NCBI GenBank assembly: GCA_012517755.1
Contig: JAAYUH010000031.1
Span: 1-35,239 of the forward strand
DNA length: 35,239 nucleotides
Source of the DNA: a bacterium
Lineage (GTDB): Bacteria > Caldisericota > Caldisericia > B22-G15
Direction: 5' to 3'
Shown here: piece by piece, positions 25,221-33,399 of the stretch
Position numbering within the stretch: position 1 is the stretch's first letter
Layout of the letters: every line of letters begins with the position of its first letter
Translations under genes and position numbers: made by a program
Notes under the pieces: model-generated
Told to the model about the DNA's origin: nothing
The model's database searches: none
What the model saw: the letters and a program-made list of their open reading frames with translations, nothing else

Positions 25221-26579
25221 TTATTTAAACATTTTGTTATTAAAGTTAATTGATTCAAGAAGAAGTTTTTTTGATGCCTCTTTATAAATTTTTGATATTG
25301 TACCTATACTTGAAAAGATGTAATTATTGTCAATTAAAATTTTCGGATTTTTTGGAAGAAGTATCCTTTCATCATCTATATTTTTATAAATTTCCTTTAT
25401 ATACACTTTCATTGATGGAATTTGTGTTAATACACCGCCAGTTCCAACAACATATTTAATTCCTCTTAAATCTTTTCCATAAATTGCTTTTAGTTTTCCT
25501 GAAGGAGTATATAGAAATCTTACCTCTCCAACATGTCTTAGGAGCGATGTTTTTATGCACATTTCTGCGAGTTTTTTTGTTATATATATTTCATTTTTAG
25601 TTTTTGGGATAGGTTTTAAATACTTTAAATATTTTTTAATTTTTTCAACTTCTAATTCATCAAAAAGATTAATAACATTTTGGTGTGATACATAAACTCC
25701 AAGGTCGCCTTCGACAGTTCTTTTTGCAATTGGTTCTGGATATATAACAATTGAATCTTTTTCAATTTTACCTTCTGTAACAGAGTGAACATCTGTTGTT
25801 GCTCCACCAACATCAAAGCCCATAACATCGCCAATTTCGTCATAAAGAAGAATAAAGGCATTCATAACTGCACCAGGTGTTGGAATTATCTCACCCTCAA
25901 CATAATTTCTTATCTTTTCCATACCAGGAGCATTAACTATATGCTCTTCAAAAACTTTTTGAATAATTTTTCTTACTGGTTCAATATTTAATTTATCAAT
26001 TTCAGGATAAACATTTTCTGTTATATATACTTTAAAATTTTTCTTTAAAAAAATATTTTTAACCTCTTCTTGAATTGCTTTATTTCCTGCATAAACTATT
26101 GGAGGCCTAATATTTAAATTAGAAAGTCTTTTCGCATTTTCAATAATCATATTACTTTCACCATAATCAACTCCACCTGAAAGAAGTATTATATTAGGTT
26201 TAATCTCTTCAATTTTTTCTAAATCATATTTACTGATAATTCCAGAAGTTACAAGTTTTGTTATTGCTCCTGCGCCAAGAGCAGCCTCTTTTGCTGCCTT
26301 TGCTGTCATTTCTGGAACAAGACCGTGAACAGTCATCTTTAATCCACCAGCAGCAGATGAATTTCCATACATATGGGACCATGTTAATTCTGTCTCATTC
26401 AGTTTATTTTTTAAATCCTCTATTGCGTTTCTTAATCCAATAGTTATATCTCCTTCTTTTGTTGTTGTAGAAGATATCCCTTTTCCAAGATAGACTGGAT
26501 TTTTCTTTTTAAGATTACTAAATGCTGAAACTTTCGTTATAGTTGAACCAATTTCAACCACAAGAACCTCAATCTTCAT
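25221..26579 (-). CDS. glmL: GlmL/MutL-type protein (ASKHA, adenosylcobalamin mutase-associated)
   Basis: 452 residues. The ASKHA start EVLVVEIGSTITKVSAF is the phosphate-1 loop, then SSAAGGLKMTVHGLVPEMTAKAAKEAALGAGA, ILLSGGVDYGE, GMEKIRNYVEGEIIPTPGAVMNA and MGFDVGGATTDVHSV. This is the family once called MutL and now GlmL, linked to glutamate mutase (GlmS/GlmE) in anaerobes; it is unrelated to the mismatch repair protein MutL. Other family members also accompany ornithine and lysine aminomutases. No mutase genes lie in this window. The mRNA looks leaderless: TATAAT at 26594-26589 ends 9 bases before the ATG. Confidence 0.9.
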   Translation of the reverse strand: MKIEVLVVEIGSTITKVSAFSNLKKKNPVYLGKGISSTTTKEGDITIGLRNAIEDLKNKLNETELTWSHMYGNSSAAGGLKMTVHGLVPEMTAKAAKEAALGAGAITKLVTSGIISKYDLEKIEEIKPNIILLSGGVDYGESNMIIENAKRLSNLNIRPPIVYAGNKAIQEEVKNIFLKKNFKVYITENVYPEIDKLNIEPVRKIIQKVFEEHIVNAPGMEKIRNYVEGEIIPTPGAVMNAFILLYDEIGDVMGFDVGGATTDVHSVTEGKIEKDSIVIYPEPIAKRTVEGDLGVYVSHQNVINLFDELEVEKIKKYLKYLKPIPKTKNEIYITKKLAEMCIKTSLLRHVGEVRFLYTPSGKLKAIYGKDLRGIKYVVGTGGVLTQIPSMKVYIKEIYKNIDDERILLPKNPKILIDNNYIFSSIGTISKIYKEASKKLLLESINFNNKMFK

Positions 26580-26873
26580 ATGATAAAAATTATAACATAG
26601 TTCATTTTTAGGTAAAAAATTTTGTTTATAATATAAATTGTTGAAAAGTTAACTCGAAAGATTGAGATAAAAAGATAAATTTATAGTTTTTATTTTATTT
26701 CTATCATCAATATAAAATCAAATTTTTCTTAACTGGTTCAAGTAGTTTTTACTTAAAAAATCTTTTTCCTGAATCTTCCTTTGGAAGAAAAACTTTATAT
26801 GAATTTAATTTTACATAATTACTAAAGATTATTCAGGTTTTGAAAATACAATTTTAACTTTAGATCTATAGTT
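26580..26873. other. Gene-free intergenic stretch
   Basis: AT-rich, between the divergent glmL and the small membrane peptide. It contains the glmL -10 box and otherwise nothing that I recognise. No tRNA or terminator seen. Confidence 0.4.
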
Positions 26874-26901
26874 TTGAAAATATCAAAAATTCTTGTATCA
26901 T
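26874..26901 (+). promoter_or_regulatory. Promoter of the small membrane peptide operon
   Basis: TTGAAA (26874-26879), 16 bases, TATCAT (26896-26901). The ATG at 26908 lies 6 bases after the -10 box, so the transcript should begin at or near the start codon. Confidence 0.6.
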
Positions 26902-26907
26902 TTAAGT

Positions 26908-27033
26908 ATGAAAAATTTAATTAGTTCTAAAGGATTTTGCCTTGTAAGTTGTTTATTTAGATTGATAGTTTTTATTGTAATTCTTATTATCATTATTTTT
27001 TTAGTTAAAGGTTGCGTAAAAATAGTTTTTTAA
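26908..27033 (+). CDS. 41-residue single-span membrane protein
   Basis: A short frame reading MKNLISSKGFCLVSCLFRL, then a hydrophobic run of about 16 residues (IVFIVILIIIIFLV), then KGCVKIVF and TAA. Its stop at 27031-27033 is followed at once by the ATG of the zinc-ribbon gene, a layout favouring coupled translation, and a promoter is placed correctly. One membrane span with three cysteines. I do not recognise a family. Expression rests on layout only; a chance frame of this size in such AT-rich DNA is possible. Confidence 0.5.
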   Translation: MKNLISSKGFCLVSCLFRLIVFIVILIIIIFLVKGCVKIVF

Positions 27034-27264
27034 ATGTTAATTATAAGATGTTCGAAATGTAAAAATAAACTTTTTAAATATGAAAAAATTGGAAAAGGGA
27101 AACTCCTTCATCTCTGGAAAAAAAGAATCAAGAAAGAGTATTCAATAATAAAAAGTAATAAAAATATTTATTGTGAATGTGGAAATTTAATTGGAGTTGA
27201 CGAAGGAATTTATATCAAAATTATAAAAAGCAGTATAACTTATAGCGGAGAAATAATTAAATAA
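27034..27264 (+). CDS. Small zinc-ribbon protein
   Basis: 76 residues. CSKC at the start (C6-x-x-C9) and CEC-type pair near residues 48-50 (IYCECGNLIGVDEG) make a zinc-ribbon of four ligands. The middle KLFKYEKIGKGKLLHLWKKRI is like a conserved small protein I have seen in several thermophilic and anaerobic bacteria, of unknown role; RNA or nucleic-acid binding is plausible from the basic loop, but not shown. It is adjacent to the small membrane protein and the DUF2207 gene, 40 bases upstream of the latter. Confidence 0.75.
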   Translation: MLIIRCSKCKNKLFKYEKIGKGKLLHLWKKRIKKEYSIIKSNKNIYCECGNLIGVDEGIYIKIIKSSITYSGEIIK

Positions 27265-27304
27265 ATTTGATAAAATAGTATAAATTGTTTTAAAAGGAGA
27301 TTAT

Positions 27305-29107
27305 ATGAGAAAAAGATTTTTTTTAATGATTCTTTTGCCAATCTTAATGATTTCTATAAACATTCAAAATTTATCTGCAAAAGATTATTCTATTCCAAAT
27401 GTAAAAATTGATGTAACACTAAATAAAGATGGAAGTGTCTATTTTGTTGAAGAAAGAAGTTATTCTTTTCAAGGGACCTTTTCATTTGGATACTATGATT
27501 TACCAAAAACTGGTTATGAATCTTTAGAAGAATTTTTAGTTTATGAAGGAGATACTCTTTATAAGGATGAGCAAACAAAAAATATTAATACCTATTATAT
27601 TGAAGATACTGGAAATAATTACAGAGTGAATTTTTTCTATAGTGCTACTGATGAAACAAAAACATTTAAATTTATATATAAATTAAAAGGAGTAACAAAA
27701 GTTTACAAAGATTATGGAGAATTTTATTGGAAATTGCAAGGGGTGGGATGGGATAAGAAAATTGGACTGTTTGAATCAACAATAAGACTTTTAACACCTG
27801 TTCCAATGGATGATTATTATATATGGGCTCATGGTCCTCTATGGGGCAATATTGAAAAGGTTGATGATAAAACAATTTATCTGAAAGTTGATGATGTTCC
27901 AGAATATACTTTTGTTGAAGCAAGAATTTTAATTCCATCAAACTATTTTACTGAAGCAAAGAAACTATCTGGAAATATAAAGGATAATGTCATAAATGAA
28001 GAGACAAAACTTGCAAGAGATTCGAATGTAAAAAGAGTTTTAACATCAATTTTATTTTGGTTACCAATTGTAATTTTTGCTCTCCTACTTTTCTATATTT
28101 TTTATCTTTATAATAAATATGGAAAAGAGTATAAAGTCCCAAAAGAATATGATTATATAAGAGAACCACCAAGTGATATTAAACCAGCAGTTTTAGGCCA
28201 CCTTTTAACTTTCGGTTCTTTTAATGATACATTTTTAAAAGCAACAATTATGGATTTAATACATAGAGGAATTATTAATGTTGAAAAAGATCCAAATTCA
28301 AAAAATGACTATATTTTTACTTTAAACAAAAAAGAGGAGGAGCTTCAAGCATTTGAGAAAATTCTTGTTGATAAAATTCTTTTTGACACAAGTGATTCTT
28401 TTACAGTTAAAGAACTAAATAAAAAAATTAAAAAAAATCAAGAACACTATTATTATATTTTTGAGGATTTCAAAAATGAGATTAAAGAGGAAGCAAAAAA
28501 ATATGACTTTTTTGATAAGAAAAGTGAAGGAAAAAGTAATTTTGCAATGGGACTTGGTTGTTTTATTCCAATAGCAGCTATAATTTTAACTGTTATCACG
28601 AGAAATTTGTTATTTTTATTATGGTTGATTCTTGTTCCAATATATTTAATTGTGGGTTCAGCTGCGCTTAAAAGAAGATCTTACAAAGGAAAAGAGGAGT
28701 TCGATAAATGGATGGCACTAAAAAGATTTTTAAATGATTTCTCAAATTTAAAAGAATATGGTCCAAAATCAATTGTTGTATGGGAGAAATATTTAATCTA
28801 TGGAACAATTCTTGGAGTAGCAAAAACTGTCTTAAAAGCATTGAAAATTGTATTCCCTCAAATTGAAGATGTTGAGAATGGGAGATTATTACCAATAGCA
28901 ACAGGTGCTTCATTTGCAAATTTTGATCAGAGTTTTAATTCATTGAATAACGCTATATCAAGAGCAGTATCTGCAACATCATCAGCATATAAAACTTCAA
29001 AAAGCTCATGGAGTTCTGGTGGTGGAGGTGGAGGTGGATTCTCTGGTGGGGGAGGTGGTGGAGGTGGAGGTGGAGGCGGTGGTGGTTCTGGTGGTGGTAT
29101 GGGTTAG
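27305..29107 (+). CDS. DUF2207 membrane protein with polyglycine tail
   Basis: 600 residues. A signal peptide (1-25) leads into the DUF2207 N-terminal domain (PNVKIDVTLNKDGSVYFVEERSYSF is its first strand, with RLLTPVPMDDYYIWAHGPLWG later), then a membrane segment near 250-270, a cytoplasmic winged-helix-like part (PPSDIKPAVLGHLL ... TIMDLIHRGIINV), two more membrane segments near 420-455, and a glycine-rich tail of about 30 residues. The same plan, including the tail, is typical of this family of predicted membrane proteins; the function is unknown. The ribosome site is AAAAGGAG. The stop is TAG. Confidence 0.9.
   Translation: MRKRFFLMILLPILMISINIQNLSAKDYSIPNVKIDVTLNKDGSVYFVEERSYSFQGTFSFGYYDLPKTGYESLEEFLVYEGDTLYKDEQTKNINTYYIEDTGNNYRVNFFYSATDETKTFKFIYKLKGVTKVYKDYGEFYWKLQGVGWDKKIGLFESTIRLLTPVPMDDYYIWAHGPLWGNIEKVDDKTIYLKVDDVPEYTFVEARILIPSNYFTEAKKLSGNIKDNVINEETKLARDSNVKRVLTSILFWLPIVIFALLLFYIFYLYNKYGKEYKVPKEYDYIREPPSDIKPAVLGHLLTFGSFNDTFLKATIMDLIHRGIINVEKDPNSKNDYIFTLNKKEEELQAFEKILVDKILFDTSDSFTVKELNKKIKKNQEHYYYIFEDFKNEIKEEAKKYDFFDKKSEGKSNFAMGLGCFIPIAAIILTVITRNLLFLLWLILVPIYLIVGSAALKRRSYKGKEEFDKWMALKRFLNDFSNLKEYGPKSIVVWEKYLIYGTILGVAKTVLKALKIVFPQIEDVENGRLLPIATGASFANFDQSFNSLNNAISRAVSATSSAYKTSKSSWSSGGGGGGGFSGGGGGGGGGGGGGGSGGGMG
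29016..29104 (+). repeat. GGN-repeat glycine tract (tail of DUF2207 gene)
   Basis: Runs of GGT/GGA/GGC codons at the 3' end of the gene, broken only by one Phe-Ser and a few Ser codons. It is GC-rich in otherwise very AT-rich DNA. Confidence 0.8.
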
Positions 29108-29187
29108 ATAGTAACAAAAGTTCCTGACCCTTTTATTATTTAGAGATTGAATAGCTCTGGAAGCGGTATGTGTTAGATTTATAAATT

Positions 29188-30207
29188 TTATTTTATATTT
29201 GTTTTATATGCTCCAACAGATCTTCTTAATGCTTCAACTTCTTGTGGGTGAACAGATAAAGCACAAGGGGAACCATTTGTCTCAAGGAGATTCTCATTTT
29301 CTCTTATTAATTTAAAAAGTGGGCTTCTCAATGCCTCTTTTAAACTTGAAGTTTTAAGATTATGAGTTGCAATATTAGAAACTGGACATGGTGTTAAATC
29401 ACCCAAAGGTGTTATATGAGCGAAACCCTTTCCAGCAGAAACACAACCTCCAAATTTCTCCTCATCCCCTGGAGAGTGAATTATAAATAATGGTTTATTC
29501 AATCGGAACTCCTTGATTTTATTTCTAAAATTTTCATGTTCTTTTAATTTTAAACATAATTTATTATTATTAATTTCATTTGGTGACATTGGAATATATT
29601 CTGTAAAAAATATTATCTTGATGCCCTTATTTGTTAAAAAATCTATATTTTCAGGGTTCAGGAAGTATTCATAATTTCCCCTTGTAATCGTAACCGATAT
29701 TCCAATTGGTATTCCAATATTATTTAGTTTTTGGATAGTATCCATTGCTTTTTTATAAACACCTTTCCCTCTCCTCCCGTTTGTTAGTTCTGAATCTCCT
29801 TCAATGCTTATAATCATAGCGATGTTCGATGAATTTTTTAATTTTTCATAATCTTTTTTAGTCAGAACTGTGCCATTTGTAAAAATGATGAATGTTCTAT
29901 TTTTAAATTCCAAGCATAAATCAACTAAATTTGGAAATAAAAAGGGTTCTCCACCTGCTATGATAAAGGAAAAAACTCCTATTTCGCTTGCCTCCTTTAT
30001 GACTTTCTTCCAATCTTCAAAATTAAGAGGAGCCTTTGAATTATTCACCTTCTCGAAATTATTTGAGATATTCCCTGCATTGGAAGCAAGACATCCAACA
30101 CACTCTAAATTACATTTTGAAGTTATGCTTAAAATCAAAAATGGGGGGATCATTAAATCATTTTTAAGTTCTTTTTTTCTAATTTTTTTACATAATTTAT
30201 GGGACAT
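29188..30207 (-). CDS. Radical SAM/SPASM-type enzyme
   Basis: 339 residues from the ATG at 30207. The upstream GTG at 30213 is possible, but the ATG overlaps the preceding stop as TAATG, which favours it. The radical SAM cluster is C32-x3-C36-x2-C39 (SKCNLECVGC), followed by GGEP (85-88), FTNGT and ISIEGD. A C-terminal region with C255, C274 and C315 (CVSAGKGFAH ... PCPVSN ... SPCAL) looks like a SPASM or twitch auxiliary cluster region. Such enzymes often modify peptides or proteins in RiPP pathways; others are different. The gene in front encodes a small secreted protein, translated in coupling, which is a candidate substrate or partner. No precursor-binding RRE domain is seen. Confidence 0.88.
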   Translation of the reverse strand: MSHKLCKKIRKKELKNDLMIPPFLILSITSKCNLECVGCLASNAGNISNNFEKVNNSKAPLNFEDWKKVIKEASEIGVFSFIIAGGEPFLFPNLVDLCLEFKNRTFIIFTNGTVLTKKDYEKLKNSSNIAMIISIEGDSELTNGRRGKGVYKKAMDTIQKLNNIGIPIGISVTITRGNYEYFLNPENIDFLTNKGIKIIFFTEYIPMSPNEINNNKLCLKLKEHENFRNKIKEFRLNKPLFIIHSPGDEEKFGGCVSAGKGFAHITPLGDLTPCPVSNIATHNLKTSSLKEALRSPLFKLIRENENLLETNGSPCALSVHPQEVEALRRSVGAYKTNIK

Positions 30208-30509
30208 TAACACATAACATCACTTAATTTTAAATTAGAACCTTTAATTACATCTTTTAACTCTTTTTTCATAATTGTAGTTCCATCTTCTCTATAAAAT
30301 TCTATTTCTATTATTTTTTTCTCTATATCACTCTTATTTAATAAACCAAACCCAATAAAAGAATCTTTAGTTGGATATCTACTGAATTCACTAATTGGAA
30401 CTTGAAAAAATATATCTTTATCTTCACTAATTTCAGGATTTGAACAAATATTTAACCATAATAACCTTATTAATCCTAAAGTTAACAAACTAACCAAAAT
30501 CTTTTTCAT
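30207..30509 (-). CDS. Small secreted protein of unknown function
   Basis: 100 residues. Start ATG at 30509 with AAGGT before it. The first 20 residues (MKKILVSLLTLGLIRLLWLN) form a signal-like segment, nearly the same as that of the NlpC/P60 gene. The mature part has beta-type pattern (IEIEFYREDGTTIMKKEL) and ends in a C-terminal Cys (DVMC). The Cys at residue 22 does not fit the lipobox rule well (LNIC). I recognise no family. The stop overlaps the radical SAM start. The promoter is TTGAAA-16-TATGAT at 30587-30582 and 30565-30560. Confidence 0.65.
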   Translation of the reverse strand: MKKILVSLLTLGLIRLLWLNICSNPEISEDKDIFFQVPISEFSRYPTKDSFIGFGLLNKSDIEKKIIEIEFYREDGTTIMKKELKDVIKGSNLKLSDVMC

Positions 30510-30559
30510 TTTTTACCTTCACCTTTAGATTTTTTACTCTCCTTTCTGTTCCCTACTTA

Positions 30560-30587
30560 ATCATATTATAAAAAAAATAGATTTCAA
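30560..30587 (-). promoter_or_regulatory. Promoter of the small secreted protein and radical SAM pair
   Basis: On the minus strand TTGAAA (30587-30582), 16 bases, TATGAT (30565-30560); a TATAAT also lies just inside at 30570-30565. The following leader resembles that of the gene at 34389. Confidence 0.55.
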
Positions 30588-30703
30588 GAGGATGCGTAAG
30601 TCTAAACAATCTAAAAATTTAAAATCTTCAATATTAAAAAGTAATCTATAATTATAATTAGTAAACTATCTTTTATTATCCTTAAAAATTTTTCTTAATT
30701 TTT

Positions 30704-32404
30704 TTAATTCAAATTAAATATGGTAATTAAACCTTGAGATGGAGAGACAAGAAACAATTTATTATTTTGGAAAATTAACTCTTCGTATATATATTCTGTT
30801 GAAGATAAAGAATAGTACCATAGAGCTTCTTTTGTATTTCTATCATAACAGATATAATAACTGATTTGATTTTTTTGTTTTGGATAATAAATTGTTTGTT
30901 TAGTAAATAGAAAATTTTTACTGATTCCTAAAATTCTTAAAGAATTATTTACATCTGGAAATTGAAGTAACCATATTTTTTCTCCTTTTATTTTATCTGA
31001 ACAAACAATGTTAAAGCCATTATAACCCGACTGTGATTTCTCATCTATATAATAAACATAATCACCAAATAAAAATTTATTATAACCAGAGAGTGTCCAT
31101 AAAAAATCACCATTATTTCTATTTATAGAAGTAATTGAAGTTATGTTCAAACCACCACGATCTAAAATTAAAACATCTTTGTCACCTATAATTGTTTTTC
31201 CTAAAACTTTATCTGATAATGGAATTTCATATATTTTTTCTAATTTATTTAAATCATATGCATATAATTTATCTTTTGTTCTAACATAAACCTTATTATC
31301 ATAATAGAAGGGATCACCACAAAAGAGTGAATAATTTTCATCAAATTTTTTAAGAATCTCTCCAGTAAATCTATCAAGAATTAAAAAGTGTCTTTTATAA
31401 ATATCATATATAGATAAACTTGAGTCAACCTCTTTACATGTAAATTCGAGTTGCCCTATGAAAGCATATTTATCATCCACTGTTGCAAAAGTGAAGGGAT
31501 CCTCTTCACCCATCTTCATAGCAGATAAAAAATTCCACCAATAATCTAAACATTTTTCATTTACAATATTAATTGTTTTCTCCCAAATAATTTTTTCATT
31601 AATTAAATTAAAACAAGTAAAATAACCAATTGGAATTCTATCTTCAAGGGTTAGATCACTTCCTTTTGGTGGTTGATAGGTTTTTTCTATCCAGTATTCA
31701 AAATAAAAATGATCACCATAAATTTTTATCGGTTTTAATGATAGAAAATTATTAACTTTAATAAAATTTCTTAAATTCCACTTTCTAACTAATTTATAAT
31801 TTTTAAGATCTATCTTTTTAAGTTTGTATTCTTTATCAATTGAATATAAATAATCTCCATCTATAATTGGATAATAGCAATCTTTAAGATATTTCTCTGA
31901 CTCTTTAAGTGGTATTTTTTGAAGTTTAAAATGAAATGACATTTTCTCATTATTTACTAAAATTTCTTCTTCAATTGGTTTATAAGGAGTTTTATAAAGA
32001 TTAATTTTATGTTTACTATAAGAAATATTTTCAATAGTGCATGGGGTCAGTTTATTTGTATCAAAATCATCAATAAAAACCATTGCCCATTTTGGTTCAG
32101 AATCAATATCTAATGTAGAAAATAAAGGAGATAAAGTTAAATTCAATAAAATAGCTCTTTTATCAACTTTAACATCTAATTTTGTATCTTTAAATCCAAA
32201 TTTTTTTAAAACAATCTCATACTCTCCAAATTCTATTTTTTCAAGAACACAGGGAGTTAGCCTTCCTGTATCTTCTCCATTCAAATACATTTTTGCACCT
32301 TGTGGTTCAGAATTTATCTCTATTCTCCCATATTTTATTATGCAAGAGCTGAATGTTAAAGATAAAATTATTAAAATAGAAAGTAAATAAATTTTTTTTC
32401 TCAT
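30704..32404 (-). CDS. Lipoprotein with PEGA domains and PQQ-like beta-propeller
   Basis: 566 residues. A lipoprotein signal with lipobox ending in SSC (cysteine about residue 21). Two PEGA domains follow, about 27-93 (INSEPQGAKMYLNGEDTGRLTPCVLEKI) and 98-165 (IDSEPKWAMVFIDDFDTNKLTPC). The rest (about 170-566) is a string of propeller blades in the PQQ/pyrrolo-quinoline style (YSIDKEYKLKKIDLKNYKL, ILDRFTGEILKKF, NNGDFLWTL, KGEKIWLLQF). PEGA domains bind surface or peptidoglycan components. It overlaps the propeller gene by ATGA (32401-32404). Confidence 0.85.
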   Translation of the reverse strand: MRKKIYLLSILIILSLTFSSCIIKYGRIEINSEPQGAKMYLNGEDTGRLTPCVLEKIEFGEYEIVLKKFGFKDTKLDVKVDKRAILLNLTLSPLFSTLDIDSEPKWAMVFIDDFDTNKLTPCTIENISYSKHKINLYKTPYKPIEEEILVNNEKMSFHFKLQKIPLKESEKYLKDCYYPIIDGDYLYSIDKEYKLKKIDLKNYKLVRKWNLRNFIKVNNFLSLKPIKIYGDHFYFEYWIEKTYQPPKGSDLTLEDRIPIGYFTCFNLINEKIIWEKTINIVNEKCLDYWWNFLSAMKMGEEDPFTFATVDDKYAFIGQLEFTCKEVDSSLSIYDIYKRHFLILDRFTGEILKKFDENYSLFCGDPFYYDNKVYVRTKDKLYAYDLNKLEKIYEIPLSDKVLGKTIIGDKDVLILDRGGLNITSITSINRNNGDFLWTLSGYNKFLFGDYVYYIDEKSQSGYNGFNIVCSDKIKGEKIWLLQFPDVNNSLRILGISKNFLFTKQTIYYPKQKNQISYYICYDRNTKEALWYYSLSSTEYIYEELIFQNNKLFLVSPSQGLITIFNLN

Positions 32405-33384
32405 TCTACCTTAAATTTTAACATTCTTAATCCATTCTTAGTAATAAACATAAACCAAATTTCACCATTTTCTGTTACTCTATAGAAATAGCCTGATGTA
32501 AAAATAGCATTTTCAATCAAATCTGTTTCAGTAAAATTTAAACTATATAAACTAAAAGAATTAGATTCATCTTCGAATATTAAAATATCAATAAATTCAT
32601 AATTTATTCTTTTCATCAATAAATATGGTCTAAATTTATTATCTACTCCTATTAGTTTTAAATCTATTCTTTCAAAATCAGGGATCAATATTTTCTTAAT
32701 TTCCTTACCTTGACTATCTTTTTTTATAAGCCATATTTTATTAGTTCCAATAGGATCATTTTTCAATAAGTAGAAATTATTTTCATTATCAACTTTTGAA
32801 GTAGAAAAATTAATATTTAATTTTTCTCCATTATGAATTTTTTTGTATATTAACTCGTTATTACAAAAATATCCTAAGAATAGATTATCACTATAATCAA
32901 TATTAAGAGTTATAAAGTGTGGATTTTCAGGAAATAGATAATTTAGTCTTTCATATATATTTATCTTTCCATCAACACATGTAAAAATTTTCCCAAGAAT
33001 TGGGTCAAGAATATAAATTTTACTTTGTGAATCAATCACTAAATCACCTAATCTTTTACTTCCTATACAATTTAAATCTATTGATTTTACGAATTCACTA
33101 TTTTCATCTATAACTAACACCCTTTTTTTAACACTATCAAGTATATATATGTTTTTATCTTTTCCAATAAAAAAGGTTTGTGGATATAAACAAATTCCAC
33201 TTTTATCATTAAGCCAATTAAAACCAACCTCATTTTTATTATCACCATAAGGAATATCAATAATAGTTTCAGGTTTCAAAACAATACTTTTTGCTATTCC
33301 TTTTGATTTTTGTGATTTTATTAAAAAAATTGAACTTAATATTAAAATTAAAGTTATAATTAAAATTAAATATTTTCTTTTCAT
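32401..33384 (-). CDS. Membrane-anchored beta-propeller protein
   Basis: 327 residues. An N-terminal membrane or signal segment (about 4-24, ending FLIKS) is followed by strands of an NHL/six-bladed beta-propeller type, for example NIYILDSVKKRVLVIDEN, KIYILDPILGKIFTC and NFYLLKNDPIG. No enzymatic motif is visible. It sits between the NlpC/P60 and PEGA genes, so the three are likely part of one surface system. The gap to the NlpC/P60 stop is 15 bases, with the AAAGGAG ribosome site. Confidence 0.75.
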   Translation of the reverse strand: MKRKYLILIITLILILSSIFLIKSQKSKGIAKSIVLKPETIIDIPYGDNKNEVGFNWLNDKSGICLYPQTFFIGKDKNIYILDSVKKRVLVIDENSEFVKSIDLNCIGSKRLGDLVIDSQSKIYILDPILGKIFTCVDGKINIYERLNYLFPENPHFITLNIDYSDNLFLGYFCNNELIYKKIHNGEKLNINFSTSKVDNENNFYLLKNDPIGTNKIWLIKKDSQGKEIKKILIPDFERIDLKLIGVDNKFRPYLLMKRINYEFIDILIFEDESNSFSLYSLNFTETDLIENAIFTSGYFYRVTENGEIWFMFITKNGLRMLKFKVE

Positions 33385-33399
33385 TTTTATTTTCTCCTT

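Noticed and set aside
25221..26579. DNA mismatch repair protein MutL
   Set aside because: The similarly named GlmL is an ASKHA protein (EIGSTITK, GFDVGGATTDVHS) with no GHKL ATPase motifs, so the repair assignment is wrong.
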